Shown piece after piece: positions 46,899-56,320 of a stretch of DNA of 64,000 nt. The notes beneath the pieces are model-generated. The model was not told the DNA's origin. It worked only from the letters and a program-made list of their open reading frames with translations, and searched no databases. Within the stretch, counting starts at the first letter, position 1; every line of letters begins with the position of its first letter. This DNA comes from Jeotgalicoccus nanhaiensis. GTDB lineage: Bacteria > Bacillota > Bacilli > Staphylococcales > Salinicoccaceae. The DNA lies in NCBI GenBank assembly GCA_004570955.1, contig SPPL01000003.1, positions 124,001 through 188,000 of the forward strand, read 5' to 3'. A program made the translations under genes and the position numbers.

Positions 46899-47855
46899 TT
46901 ATTTGTTTACCTGATAATCCAGCTGAGCATCCTGCAAGGCTTTAACTGCCTGATCGGCTGCAGTTTCTGCCATTGCATTTCTCGCTTCATAGGTATCATT
47001 ACCGATGTGCGGTGTCAGAATTACATTATCAAGTTTCGCAAGTTCTTCGTTAATATGCGGTTCTTCTTCGTGAACATCCAGGGCTGCGGCTTGGATTTGC
47101 TTATTTTTCAGAGCATCCACAAGCGCACTTTCATCTACAACACCACCACGTGCGGTATTGATGAAATAAGCAGTCTCTTTCATCTGTTCAAATTCTTTTT
47201 TACCGAATAGATGATGGGAGGTTTCGTTGTAGTTTACTTGTGTAATTATATAATCTGCTTCTTTTAAAGCTTCTTCAAGACTTACTTTTTCAGCAGTAAT
47301 ATCTGTATCTTTTTCTTCTGGATCAACATACAGAAGTTTCATATTAAATGCCTGAGCCAGTTTTCCAATATACTGTCCGATTTGTCCAAAGCCGACAATC
47401 GCGAGTGTTTTGTCCACAACCTGGTGACCGCCTAAGTAACCCATTACCTGCCAGCCGTTAAATTCATTTTTAACTGCCATGTCGTGACCCGGCAGTACAC
47501 GCCGAGATAAAGCCAGCATTAACGTGACTGCAAGCTCTGCGGTCGAGGCGACAGAATCATGAACAGGCGTATTTGTTATAGCAATACCCTGTTTATTTGC
47601 TTCTTCAGCATCGATATTGTTAAAGCCTGAACCGACATTAGCAATAACTTTCAGCGAGTCGCTCGCCTTAATTACTTCGGCCGGCACCTGGACATTGACG
47701 CCGGTAATTAAGCCGTCTGCATCTTTAATTTTTTCAATAATCTGATCCTGTTCCGGTGTTGTCAGTTCATCGTGCATATCTAATTCAATATTTTGATTTT
47801 CAATAATTTTTACAGCAGTATCAGGAAGTTTAACTGCACTGTATATTTTGGCCAT
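46899..47855 (-). CDS. D-isomer-specific 2-hydroxyacid dehydrogenase
   Basis: A 318-residue NAD(P)-dependent dehydrogenase: nucleotide-binding VGFGQIGQYIGK, catalytic Arg in NTARGGVVDE, Glu in VHEEEPH and His in LTPHIGN. Such enzymes reduce glyoxylate, hydroxypyruvate or other 2-ketoacids; the exact substrate is not clear. It lies upstream of the riboswitch in the same direction, but the SAM riboswitch governs only genes downstream, so it is likely separate. No terminator was seen between the two. Confidence 0.93.
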   Translation of the reverse strand: MAKIYSAVKLPDTAVKIIENQNIELDMHDELTTPEQDQIIEKIKDADGLITGVNVQVPAEVIKASDSLKVIANVGSGFNNIDAEEANKQGIAITNTPVHDSVASTAELAVTLMLALSRRVLPGHDMAVKNEFNGWQVMGYLGGHQVVDKTLAIVGFGQIGQYIGKLAQAFNMKLLYVDPEEKDTDITAEKVSLEEALKEADYIITQVNYNETSHHLFGKKEFEQMKETAYFINTARGGVVDESALVDALKNKQIQAAALDVHEEEPHINEELAKLDNVILTPHIGNDTYEARNAMAETAADQAVKALQDAQLDYQVNK

Positions 47856-48055
47856 AATAAACCTGCTTTCTATTACTCTTAATAGAATACTATAGCCTAA
47901 ATTGAATAATTTAAACCTTTCTAATTACCAATGATACCTGAAGATTTCAATAAATATTAAGCTCAGAATATTTTATCTTTTGCTTTTCTATTTCAGACAT
48001 CTTAATCTCCCTTAACGAATTTAAAACGAATAATAATATGGCTTTATATAAAAAT

Positions 48056-48092
48056 AAAGACCCGCATTCATGAATGAATACGGGTCTTACTT
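48056..48092 (-). terminator. Terminator of the IsaA/SceD-like gene
   Basis: AAGACCCG(C)ATTCAT / ATGAAT(A)CGGGTCTT stem with a short loop lies 20-60 bp beyond the stop codon; the minus-strand tail is T-rich. Confidence 0.75.
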
Positions 48093-48114
48093 ATAACAAT
48101 TTAATGTTTAAATC

Positions 48115-48831
48115 TTACCACCAGTTGTTAGCATTACGGAATTGGATTGCTGCATCGACTGAACCATAACGCTCTTCAGCGTAGTTAAGCATACCAGAAG
48201 TCTGTTCTGCAACAGAACCAGTACCCCATGATTCCTTCGTTTGGCCTAATCCTTGGTAACCGTTCGGGCTAACTGCATTTGGATTACCGCTTGATTCTGG
48301 CAATACGATTGAGTTCCACATAGCTTCAGTTCCGCCGGCAGCTAAGAATTGTGACTTAGTTGATCCGCCAGTTGACTGCTGTGTTTTTTCAGCTGGTGCA
48401 GGTGCTGCTGCTGCAGGCTGTTCAACTTCTTCTGCTTCCTGTACTGCTGGAGCTGCTGCTTGTGTATTTTGTGCAAGCTCTTGTACTTCTTCAGTGTAGT
48501 TGTTGTATTGAACATTTTGTGTTTCTTCCTGTACTGCAGGTGCTGCTTTTTCTACTGCTGGAGTCTGTGCTTGTGCTTCACCAGTTCCGCTGTAAGCCCA
48601 TGAGTAGTTAGTACCATCTGATTCGAAGTCGTAGTTAAAGTTTCCGTGGTTGAAGTTATAGTCGTAAGCACCATCGTGTATTGCAGATGCATTCAGTACT
48701 TCCGGATTGTTTTGAGCTGTGTGAGCAAGTTCTGCTTTATCTATTGAAGAAGCTTCTGCGTCCTGACCTGCAGCAACTCCTGTTACGCCTAAACCTAATG
48801 CTAATGTCGTAGCTAAAATTGTTTTCTTCAT
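48115..48831 (-). CDS. IsaA/SceD-like secreted transglycosylase
   Basis: A 238-residue secreted wall protein: signal peptide ([20 protein letters not shown], Ala-rich cleavage), a variable Gln/Ala/Pro-rich middle with YNYNF-like repeats, and the C-terminal SLT/IsaA domain: [28 protein letters not shown] with catalytic Glu in PESSG. IsaA and SceD in staphylococci cut peptidoglycan and belong to the WalR regulon. ATG 48831 is used; the frame upstream lacks a signal peptide. A 31-bp dyad lies ~105 bp upstream. Confidence 0.9.
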   Translation of the reverse strand: MKKTILATTLALGLGVTGVAAGQDAEASSIDKAELAHTAQNNPEVLNASAIHDGAYDYNFNHGNFNYDFESDGTNYSWAYSGTGEAQAQTPAVEKAAPAVQEETQNVQYNNYTEEVQELAQNTQAAAPAVQEAEEVEQPAAAAPAPAEKTQQSTGGSTKSQFLAAGGTEAMWNSIVLPESSGNPNAVSPNGYQGLGQTKESWGTGSVAEQTSGMLNYAEERYGSVDAAIQFRNANNWW

Positions 48832-48933
48832 AAAATTTTCTTCCTCCAAAATATATATTATAAAAAGTAATTTTTTTCTCTCTAAAGCAAACCAAACTTT
48901 TATAAAGTCTTTGTTTTCCAAGACAGTTACCAA

Positions 48934-48964
48934 TGTAACACACATATATTTTACATGTGTTACA
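48934..48964. promoter_or_regulatory. Inverted repeat upstream of the IsaA-like gene
   Basis: TGTAACACA (48934-48942) and TGTGTTACA (48956-48964), a 9-bp perfect dyad with 13-bp spacing and TGTAA half-sites reminiscent of, but not equal to, the WalR direct repeat. Confidence 0.5.
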
Positions 48965-49089
48965 GCTCAATAATAATAAAGTTACATTTAATATCGGGAA
49001 TGTAATAATGACATCTGGCTGTATTATTTCTGACTATTACCATTGAATCGACACATTTACGTAATATAAACATGTAATTGTCACACTAA

Positions 49090-49132
49090 AAAGCCTGGTC
49101 AGCTAAATTTTACTGACCAGGCTTTTATTTTT
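49090..49132 (-). terminator. Terminator of the lipoprotein gene
   Basis: AAAAGCCTGGTCAG / CTGACCAGGCTTTT perfect stem with A/T-rich loop, immediately after the lipoprotein stop. Confidence 0.85.
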
Positions 49133-49136
49133 AAGT

Positions 49137-49961
49137 TTATTCTATACGCGTATTTTCCAGTTCTTCATAGTCTGTCAGATAGTATCGGCCATCCTGCTCA
49201 ATCAAATTATAGCGGGCGTAGACTTCGAAAATACCATTGGTATTTATATGTGAGTATGTCCGGTAAGCATAGATATTCATACTGCCATCAAGGTTCTCCA
49301 CTTCAGAATTGATAAAAACGGAATAAGTCATATGATTGCTGAAGTTTCCGGATGCTTTATTTGCAAACAAGGCATGATAACCTGCTGAGTCAGGCTGGTA
49401 AAAGCTGAGTGCTGTCTCGTCATGGTTATTAAAAAATGCCGGCAATGAAAACAGATACTGCTGAACAAATTCCGACGGGTCGGAGATATCTTCCGGCATT
49501 TTTTCTGAACGCGGGAGGATTGAATAATTCACCGGGTCAGATTCTCCGTATTTTGCTTCAAAGGAATATTTGACGGCACAAGGCAGACAGTCGCTCCCGG
49601 GAGCTTCCGGCAGTGTGCTGTCAGCAACAAGGTCTCTGTATGCCTTAAACTGATCTTCAGGAGGAACGTTTTCGCATTCTGCCAGCTGGGTCATAATACA
49701 ATGCTCAGCAGCAGTATAATTTTCTTTAGACTCTTCATTATCAGCAGTATCTTCACTGTGCCTTTGATGCGCTTCTTCTTCCTCTGCCGTTTCTTCTGTT
49801 TCCAAATCTTGTTCTTCTGATTCTGCCTTTTCCTCTGAAGGTTCGGATACTGCTTTTCCTAATGTATTGCTTTCCGGATCTTCATCTGTATTATCACCGC
49901 TGCCGCATGCGTTTAAAGTGACGGATATTATTATGAATAACAGTATCATCCAATTTTTCAT
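49137..49961 (-). CDS. Lipoprotein with TcaA-like C-terminal domain
   Basis: A 274-residue exported lipoprotein: signal peptide with lipobox LNAC, then an acidic Glu-rich linker with SEEQ/ETAEE-type runs (residues ~30-85), four Cys around CIMTQLAEC...CLPC (possible disulfides), and a C-terminal NTF2-like domain of TcaA type (FVQQYLFSLPAFFNNHDETALSFY to RYYLTDYEE). The ATG at 49961 (MKNWMILLF) has correct spacing to GGGAGG; 49970 is adjacent to it. TcaA-like relation is moderately supported; function unknown. Confidence 0.75.
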   Translation of the reverse strand: MKNWMILLFIIISVTLNACGSGDNTDEDPESNTLGKAVSEPSEEKAESEEQDLETEETAEEEEAHQRHSEDTADNEESKENYTAAEHCIMTQLAECENVPPEDQFKAYRDLVADSTLPEAPGSDCLPCAVKYSFEAKYGESDPVNYSILPRSEKMPEDISDPSEFVQQYLFSLPAFFNNHDETALSFYQPDSAGYHALFANKASGNFSNHMTYSVFINSEVENLDGSMNIYAYRTYSHINTNGIFEVYARYNLIEQDGRYYLTDYEELENTRIE

Positions 49962-50079
49962 CAGATGCATCCTCCCCTCATTATTATCTTGTCGGATTTA
50001 AACAGCTTCTTATTATAAAATATGCCCGAACCGGAGAGCTGGTAAACTCACCGGTGCAGACATAAGTTGTTTTATCCTA

Positions 50080-51546
50080 TTAATCTGAATAAGCGTAGTG
50101 TTTTTCATTCCATTCTGAAACATCGGTTTCCAGAGGAATGTTTTCACTGCGGCGTTTTTTTGCTGAAACAAAGAATAAAATAGTAATCAGGACAGTAATT
50201 ACAGCACTGATTGTTAAAGAAATATTCATCGGCAGATTTAAGCCGATTGGTGCGTTCACAATATAGGTAGATACGGTCATCGTCATAAACACTGCGGGAA
50301 CGACTGCAATCCAGTAGTTGCGCTTGCCGATGAACAGATACATTGCACCAATCCATAAGGCGATCATTGCGGTTGACTGGTTCGCCCAGTTAAAGTACCG
50401 CCATAACAGCGTAAAGTCCATATTTGTCAGTATGATTGAAACGATAAATATCGGTGCCGCAATCCAGATTCTGCTCATTATTTTCTTTTGAGGTACGCGG
50501 ATATAGTCTGCAATAATCATCCGTGCACTTCTGAAGGCAGTGTCTCCGGAAGTAATCGGAAGAACTATTACACCTAGAACTGCGAATGTTCCAATAATCG
50601 GACCTAGCATCATCGTTGAAATTTCATTAACAATACCGCCGGTACCGATTGTTGCTATCAGTTCATTCAAGGTAACCGGACCGTCAAAAAGACTCATAGC
50701 TGCGGCTGCCCAAATCATAGCAATGATACCTTCTGCAATCATCATGCCGTAGAAAATTCTGCGGCCCTGATTTTCGTTTTTTGTTGTTCTGGAAATAATC
50801 GGTGTTTGAGTAGCATGGAAGCCTGACAGCGCCCCGCATGAAATCGTTAGGAACAGAAGCGGAAAGATTGCTGCGCCTTCCGGATGAGTGTTTGTAAACG
50901 ACAGTTCTGGAACCGGCGCCTGGTTCCAGACGAGAGCAATCCCGATTCCCACAGTACTGAATAACAGCAATGCACCTATGTAAGGGTAGATTGTTCCAAT
51001 AATTTTATTGATTGGCAGTATAGTCGCCAGCAGATAATAGATGAAAATTAAGACGACAAATACTACAACAGGTACGGCTCCATTAACAAGGTCGTAAAGT
51101 AAATCTGCAGGTGAAGCGACAAATACTGTACCGACAAGAAGCAGCAGCAGAATCGAAAAAGCATTAACGACATGCTTCATTGCTTTCCCTAAAAACTTTC
51201 CGGCAAGTTCCGGCAAGTGTGCGCCGTTGTTGCGGATGGAAATCATGCCGGTTAAATAATCGTGGACACCGCCGGCAAATATACATCCGAGCACTATCCA
51301 TATAAATGCCACCGGACCGTAAAGTGCTCCCATAATAGGACCAAATATTGGCCCGACTCCGGCGATGCTGATTAATTGAATCAGTGCATTTTTATTTTTA
51401 TGCATGGGCAGATAATCGACCCCGTCATGTTCTGTATAAGCTGGTGTCGCCCGAAGTTCTTTTGGCTGGAAAACTTTTTCGACAAACTTTCCATAAGTAA
51501 AATACCCTATTAATAACAGAGCGATTGCTCCTAAAAATGTAATCAT
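50080..51546 (-). CDS. cstA: CstA-family pyruvate/peptide transporter
   Basis: A 488-residue carbon-starvation-type membrane protein: ISIAGVGPIFGPIMGALYGP, IFAGGVHDYLTGMISIRN, CGALSGFHATQTPI and SGDTAFRSARM are CstA/BtsT hallmarks; about 13 helices. Members studied in Enterobacteria import pyruvate and are induced by LytS/LytR-type two-component systems, as here. It has its own gap after lytR with a cre site, implying CcpA repression plus LytSR induction. Confidence 0.93.
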   Translation of the reverse strand: MITFLGAIALLLIGYFTYGKFVEKVFQPKELRATPAYTEHDGVDYLPMHKNKNALIQLISIAGVGPIFGPIMGALYGPVAFIWIVLGCIFAGGVHDYLTGMISIRNNGAHLPELAGKFLGKAMKHVVNAFSILLLLLVGTVFVASPADLLYDLVNGAVPVVVFVVLIFIYYLLATILPINKIIGTIYPYIGALLLFSTVGIGIALVWNQAPVPELSFTNTHPEGAAIFPLLFLTISCGALSGFHATQTPIISRTTKNENQGRRIFYGMMIAEGIIAMIWAAAAMSLFDGPVTLNELIATIGTGGIVNEISTMMLGPIIGTFAVLGVIVLPITSGDTAFRSARMIIADYIRVPQKKIMSRIWIAAPIFIVSIILTNMDFTLLWRYFNWANQSTAMIALWIGAMYLFIGKRNYWIAVVPAVFMTMTVSTYIVNAPIGLNLPMNISLTISAVITVLITILFFVSAKKRRSENIPLETDVSEWNEKHYAYSD

Positions 51547-51562
51547 TCTGCTCCCCCTATTG

Positions 51563-51576
51563 TGAATGCGTTTTCA
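51563..51576. promoter_or_regulatory. CcpA cre site upstream of cstA
   Basis: TGAATGCGTTTTCA matches cre consensus TGWAANCGNTNWCA at 13 of 14 positions. It is 17 bp before the cstA start codon, close to a TATAAT on the minus strand. Confidence 0.75.
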
Positions 51577-51677
51577 TTATTATAGTTTACAAAATATACA
51601 AACAATTTTGGGGAGATTCAGCTATCGTGTCGAAACAGGAGGTTCAAATGCAAAATAAGCACTGTAACAGGTCTTTA

Positions 51678-52397
51678 TTATAATTCTATGTGGGCACGGA
51701 GAGCCTTTACGTAATTTCGGCTGACCGGTATTTGAACATCTGTACCCTCTAAAGTGAGCTGAAAAGCTCCGTTAAACCAGGGTGTCATTTCTGTAATCAC
51801 CTCAGTATTAACGAGATAGCTTTTATGGACACGGAAAAATGAATGCGGAAGAAGACGGGATTCGAGTTCTTTTAACGTCTTCCTGCTGCTGAAGACACCT
51901 TTAGATGAGACAACCGCTGTCGTATTGTTTTCACGAGAAACAAACAGAACTTCAGCAGGGTTGAGATAAGTGATGGACTCATCTCCCCCGACCGCAAGCT
52001 TGCCGCGGGTCCGCTCCCGTTTGAAGTCAAGCAGTTCAGAAACATGTGCAATAGCTTCCGATAACTCCGCCTCATCGACTGGTTTTAGCAAATAATCAGC
52101 AGCCTGAACTTTGAAGGCTTCAACAGCATACTCTGTATAAGCAGTTGTAAATATAATAAGCGGCGGGTTCTTCATCTTTTTCAATACGGCGGCAAGCTCT
52201 GTGCCGTTCATTTCCGGCATCTCGATATCGAGAAGGAGCAAGTCAGGCTCGTCAGCTATTACTTTTGCCAAAGCTTCACGGCCAGTCGAGGCTTCTCCCG
52301 CAATCTGTATAGCCGGATGTGCTTCGAGTAAATATTTTAATTCTTCGCGGCTGTATTTTTCATCATCTGCCACGAGTGTTTTTATTGTTTGATTCAT
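51678..52397 (-). CDS. lytR: LytR-type response regulator (LytTR domain)
   Basis: A 239-residue regulator with a receiver domain (VADDEKYSREEL; phosphoacceptor Asp in LLLDIEMPEMNG; Lys in DYLLKPV) and a LytTR DNA-binding domain (ITYLNPAEVLFVSREN, FFRVHKSYLVN). It is co-transcribed with lytS, 25 bp upstream. With cstA directly downstream and no lrgAB in view, pyruvate response is likely, by analogy with Bacillus LytST/PftAB and E. coli BtsSR. Confidence 0.93.
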   Translation of the reverse strand: MNQTIKTLVADDEKYSREELKYLLEAHPAIQIAGEASTGREALAKVIADEPDLLLLDIEMPEMNGTELAAVLKKMKNPPLIIFTTAYTEYAVEAFKVQAADYLLKPVDEAELSEAIAHVSELLDFKRERTRGKLAVGGDESITYLNPAEVLFVSRENNTTAVVSSKGVFSSRKTLKELESRLLPHSFFRVHKSYLVNTEVITEMTPWFNGAFQLTLEGTDVQIPVSRNYVKALRAHIEL

Positions 52398-52422
52398 TAT
52401 TGAACGAGTCCTTTCAAAAACA

Positions 52423-54039
52423 TTAGGAAATTTTAGGGATATTGAAATATACTGTCATACCATAATCCGGCCGGGATTTGAAATTGAGACCGCAGTCGCT
52501 GCCGAAAGTCATTTGGAGCCTTTTATTAATATTATATAAGGCAATCCCACTGCCCTCTGTGTTCCTGCTGACGTCTGCCGCCAAATTCACAAGATTATCC
52601 TCGCTTACACCTGAACCATTATCTTCAATATATAAAGCTATATTATCTTGATAATCCCGAATAGTAACCTTAAGTTCACACTTCTCAATCTTTCCTTTGA
52701 ATCCATGCTTAACAGCATTTTCGATAATAGGCTGAAGGGTTAGAGGGGGTAATTTATTGTGCAGACAGCTGTCATCTATCTGGTAGGACACTGCAATTCT
52801 GTCTTCAAACCGGATTTGTTCGATCGATAAGTATGATTTTACATGTTCAACTTCATCTTCCAGCGTTTGCAAAGATACAGTGGTGGAATACAGATTTTGC
52901 CGTATGAATTTAGATAAAGATCTCAGCGCAGTTCTCGCCTTTTCTGGATTGATGCGAATCAGCGAAATAACAGTATTTAAAGTGTTAAAAAGAAAATGCG
53001 GGTTAATCTGAGCCTGCAGAACATTAATCTCAGCATCTTTAGCAAGATTATAGAGTCTATCTGCCTCTGCCAGTTCAAGCTGGCTGCTCAGCAAGTTCGC
53101 AAGTCCGGACAAAGTTTCTTTTTTTAGGGATGTTATATCTTTTTGAGAATGAAAATAGAATTTCAAAGTTCCAATAATTGTGTCCCGGCTGTTTAAAGGT
53201 GCGGATACAGCAGCACTGCTGAGTCCGCCGATATGTGAAAGCTGATTTTTCCCGTCGTCAATTGCCGCACCTTTAAGATTCAATTCTTTATAAAGTATTG
53301 TACATACTTTATCAGCAGACTGCGGAGTTAAACCGGATTTTAAATGTATAAGAGTCTGTTCAGCGATGCGGAGTACTTTTTGTGACTGCACTGCTGCTGC
53401 CTTTTCTTCTTCTTTTGCTACGCTTTTAATAATAAGGAGAAAAAGCGCGCAGCCAATTCCATTCGCCAGAATCATAGGCAGTGCGATGTGCTGAACAAGC
53501 GCCAGCGATTCGGTGTAAGGACGTGCTAAAAGAACAATTAAAGCCATCTGCAGCATTTCTGCTCCGGCGCCAATCAAAAATACCAGCAGCGGTTTAGCTG
53601 TAATTTCCGGATTTTTAGCGCGAATCCAGGCTGCTGAAATACCGGCTGCAATAGTAGCAATACCGCAGGGGAATGTAGTAAAACCTCCAAGCAGCATACG
53701 GTGTCCCCCGGCAATCAGTCCAGCTGCAGTTCCCACTTTATATCCTCCGAACAGCCCGCCGAGCACAACGCCGATAACTCGGAAGTTGGCAATTGCTTCA
53801 TGATTGAAAATATCTGTTTTCAAACGCTGCAGAAGGAAGGGTTCTGCCTGAAAAGTCACGCCGGAATATGTGCCGATAATACCAAAAGCTCCAAAAAATA
53901 TAATAGCGGTATATTGCTGTTTTCGAGACAGTACAGCTGGGGAAATCATATTCCTGAAAAAGCGCAGACGGGTTGCTATAAAGGCAAGCATTACAATTAA
54001 TCCAAGTCTCTCAAGCATAATCAGCATGAGTTCGTACAT
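52423..54039 (-). CDS. lytS: LytS-type sensor histidine kinase
   Basis: A 538-residue kinase: 5TM_5TMR_LYT membrane domain (residues ~1-185), GAF-like domain (~210-340), then His_kinase (NPHFLFNTLNTVISLIR) and ATPase with LQPIIENAVKHGF and IEDNGSGV. GTG 54051 opens the frame but ATG 54039 (MYELMLIMLERLG) follows GGAG at normal spacing and matches family starts. First gene of lytSR, which precedes cstA. Confidence 0.93.
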   Translation of the reverse strand: MYELMLIMLERLGLIVMLAFIATRLRFFRNMISPAVLSRKQQYTAIIFFGAFGIIGTYSGVTFQAEPFLLQRLKTDIFNHEAIANFRVIGVVLGGLFGGYKVGTAAGLIAGGHRMLLGGFTTFPCGIATIAAGISAAWIRAKNPEITAKPLLVFLIGAGAEMLQMALIVLLARPYTESLALVQHIALPMILANGIGCALFLLIIKSVAKEEEKAAAVQSQKVLRIAEQTLIHLKSGLTPQSADKVCTILYKELNLKGAAIDDGKNQLSHIGGLSSAAVSAPLNSRDTIIGTLKFYFHSQKDITSLKKETLSGLANLLSSQLELAEADRLYNLAKDAEINVLQAQINPHFLFNTLNTVISLIRINPEKARTALRSLSKFIRQNLYSTTVSLQTLEDEVEHVKSYLSIEQIRFEDRIAVSYQIDDSCLHNKLPPLTLQPIIENAVKHGFKGKIEKCELKVTIRDYQDNIALYIEDNGSGVSEDNLVNLAADVSRNTEGSGIALYNINKRLQMTFGSDCGLNFKSRPDYGMTVYFNIPKIS

Positions 54040-54127
54040 CTGCATCTCCACATTTCTGTAATAGTATCATTATAATTATAGCAAATGGCAAAGTATGAAG
54101 AGCACTTGTTATAAAACTGATAAAAAA

Positions 54128-54170
54128 TACCCCGCAAGCTGAAATAAGTTCAGCTTGCGGGGTAGATACT
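54128..54170 (-). terminator. Terminator of the BCCT transporter gene
   Basis: TACCCCGCAAGCTGAA / TTCAGCTTGCGGGGTA, 16-bp stem; on the minus strand followed by TTTTTTA. Confidence 0.9.
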
Positions 54171-54175
54171 TTTAA

Positions 54176-55789
54176 TTACAGGTCTCTTTCATCGACACCT
54201 GCTTCTTTTTGTTCTTGATACTCCCGTTCTTCTTTTTTAATATACTCTTCCATACGTTTGGAATTTGGAGTAATGGTCAGACCGAGGTATTTTCTTTCTT
54301 CATTTGCATCCTTATAGAATGAAATCATCATCATAATAATTACAAAACTGAAAGGCAGTGCTGCAATTATTGCTGCAGATTGCAGAGCTTCGAGCCCTGT
54401 TTCTCCGCCTGATAAGAGCAGTATAAAAGCAATAGCTGACAAGCTGATGCCCCAGACGACCTTAATACTTGATGTAGGACGAAGCGAACCGTGTGATGTC
54501 TGCATGCCGAGTACAAAGGTTGCGGAGTCCGCTGACGTAATAAAGAATGATGATACTAAAATAATCGCCAGAATCGACAGAGGAACGCTCAGCGGCATCT
54601 CATTAAAAATAGCAAAAAGCTGAGTTTCCGGTCCGAATTCAACCAGTGACGGTACCTTGCTCGCAATTTCAATGCCGGTAACGCCAAATACAGTAAACCA
54701 TATGATACCGATAGAGGTCGGCACAATAAGCAGGCCTAAAATAAATTCACGGACCGTCCGTCCTTTTGATACCCGTGCGATAAAGATACCGACAAAAGGA
54801 CTCCAGCTCAGCCACCATGCCCAGTAGTAAATAGTCCATGACTGGAGCCAGTCGTTTTTCTGATTGTTTAAAGGTGCTGCATCGAGCGTCCTTGCTATAA
54901 ATGTATTAATGTACTCGCCGGCAGCTGTCGGCAGCATATTCAAGATAAGGAGTGTTGGCCCCAGTATAAGAATAGCCAGCAGCAGTATAGCAGCGAGGAG
55001 CGTATTCAAATTGCTCAGGTATTTAATTCCTTTACTTAAACCGCTCCAAGCACTGCCGAGAAATAATACAGTGACGACAGCGATAATAAGCCCCTGGATG
55101 CCGATGTTAATCGGGACACCAAACAGGTAATTCAGGCCGCCGTTGATTTGAGTCGTGCCGATACCTAAAGACACTGCGACTCCGACTACTGTTGCAAATA
55201 CAGTCAGAACATCGATAAGGATGCCAATCGGCCCGTCTACTCTATTACCAAGTATAGGACGTAAAGTTTTTGACAGGAGACCTGACTCACCTTTTCTGAA
55301 CTGAAAGTAAGCCAGAGCAAGTGCAACAGCACCATACATTCCCCAAGCATGTGCACCCCAGTGAAATATGGTTGCTCTGATTGCTTCCAGCGTTGCCTCC
55401 TCTGTTTCGGGATCGGCAGTTGCCGGTGCGAAAAAGTGGGCGATCGGTTCTGATGTACTGTAGAATATCATCCCGATACCCATGCCTGCGCTGAACAGCA
55501 TCATCAGCCATGAACGTGTACTGAATTCAGGCTTGTGGTGCGGTTTTCCGAGCTTTAATTTGCCAATCGGACTGAAAATAAGAAAAATACAAAAGAATAG
55601 AGTAACGGAGGTGATTATCATGTAATACCATCCGAAGTAATTACTAACCCAATCTGCTATGAACCCTGCGACTGACCCGAATCCATTTGGATTTATGGCG
55701 CCGATAACTACAAGTGTACCGACTATCAGCACAGAATATATAAATACTTTCGATAATTTTTTACTGGCTGGATCTGAAGAATCCTTCAT
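54176..55789 (-). CDS. BCCT-family betaine/choline/carnitine transporter
   Basis: A 537-residue, 12-helix BCCT transporter importing a quaternary ammonium compound with Na+ or H+ in osmotic stress. Signatures: MLFSAGMGIGMIFYSTSEPI, the WAWWLSWSPFVGIFIARVSKGR helix 8 segment with its tryptophan-lined pocket, and a charged C-terminal tail (EEYIKKEEREYQEQKEAG) that may sense osmolarity. OpuD/BetL-like; exact substrate not determined. RBS AAGGAG before ATG. Confidence 0.93.
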   Translation of the reverse strand: MKDSSDPASKKLSKVFIYSVLIVGTLVVIGAINPNGFGSVAGFIADWVSNYFGWYYMIITSVTLFFCIFLIFSPIGKLKLGKPHHKPEFSTRSWLMMLFSAGMGIGMIFYSTSEPIAHFFAPATADPETEEATLEAIRATIFHWGAHAWGMYGAVALALAYFQFRKGESGLLSKTLRPILGNRVDGPIGILIDVLTVFATVVGVAVSLGIGTTQINGGLNYLFGVPINIGIQGLIIAVVTVLFLGSAWSGLSKGIKYLSNLNTLLAAILLLAILILGPTLLILNMLPTAAGEYINTFIARTLDAAPLNNQKNDWLQSWTIYYWAWWLSWSPFVGIFIARVSKGRTVREFILGLLIVPTSIGIIWFTVFGVTGIEIASKVPSLVEFGPETQLFAIFNEMPLSVPLSILAIILVSSFFITSADSATFVLGMQTSHGSLRPTSSIKVVWGISLSAIAFILLLSGGETGLEALQSAAIIAALPFSFVIIMMMISFYKDANEERKYLGLTITPNSKRMEEYIKKEEREYQEQKEAGVDERDL

Positions 55790-55944
55790 TAATGTGCTCC
55801 TTAATATTTTTAGGATGCGGGATTATTCATCCGCGATTCCTTTTCTTTTAAATAAATAGCCTATTGATAATACCAAACTTACACATCGAGTGCAATTTGA
55901 ATATGAAAACAGCCGCATTTTCTTTAATGCGGCTGTTATAGAAT

Positions 55945-56300
55945 TTAATTATTAGTTTCTTTTTGATTACCGATTTTAACCGGACGCCCTGCAATCAGGC
56001 CGAGTATAGCGATAATTATTGCTGCAATCATTAAAATAATCAAAGGCGGCGTCCATCCAGTGTAATCAGATAAAATTCCGAGAAATAATGGTCCTGCTGC
56101 AGCAATCAGGTAACCGATTGACTGGGCCATACCAGACAGGGAATACGAATCTTCCACCGTACGGGTCCGCACCACGAAGAACATTACAGCGAGGCTGAAC
56201 GTTGTCCCTGCGCCGGGTCCTGCAAATATAAGCGCGGGAATGATGAGAAAAGTCGGCATAAATGCTATGCCAAACAAGCCGATAAAGAAAAAAAGCCCGC
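55945..56300 (-). pseudogene. C-terminal remnant of an MFS transporter (CynX/NimT-like)
   Basis: About 110-118 codons homologous to the last four helices of a CynX-type major facilitator: GTTFSLAVMFFVVRTRT, LSGMAQSIGYLIAAAGPLFLGIL, IAGRPVK. A complete member has about 400 residues; the first ~280 are missing. The frame runs back into the T-run of the adjacent terminator without a plausible start, marking a deletion junction near 56290-56300. Confidence 0.75.
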
Positions 56301-56311
56301 TCGGTCAGCGG
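56288..56311 (-). terminator. Terminator of the YhgE/Pip gene
   Basis: AGCCCGCT / AGCGGGCT stem with loop GACCG, followed on the minus strand by seven T. It overlaps the start of the MFS remnant. Confidence 0.85.
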
Positions 56312-56320
56312 GCTGAACTT

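Noticed and set aside
48832-49080. WalR direct-repeat box (TGTWAH-N5-TGTWAH)
   Set aside because: Several TGTAA hexamers are present but none has the right spacing and orientation.
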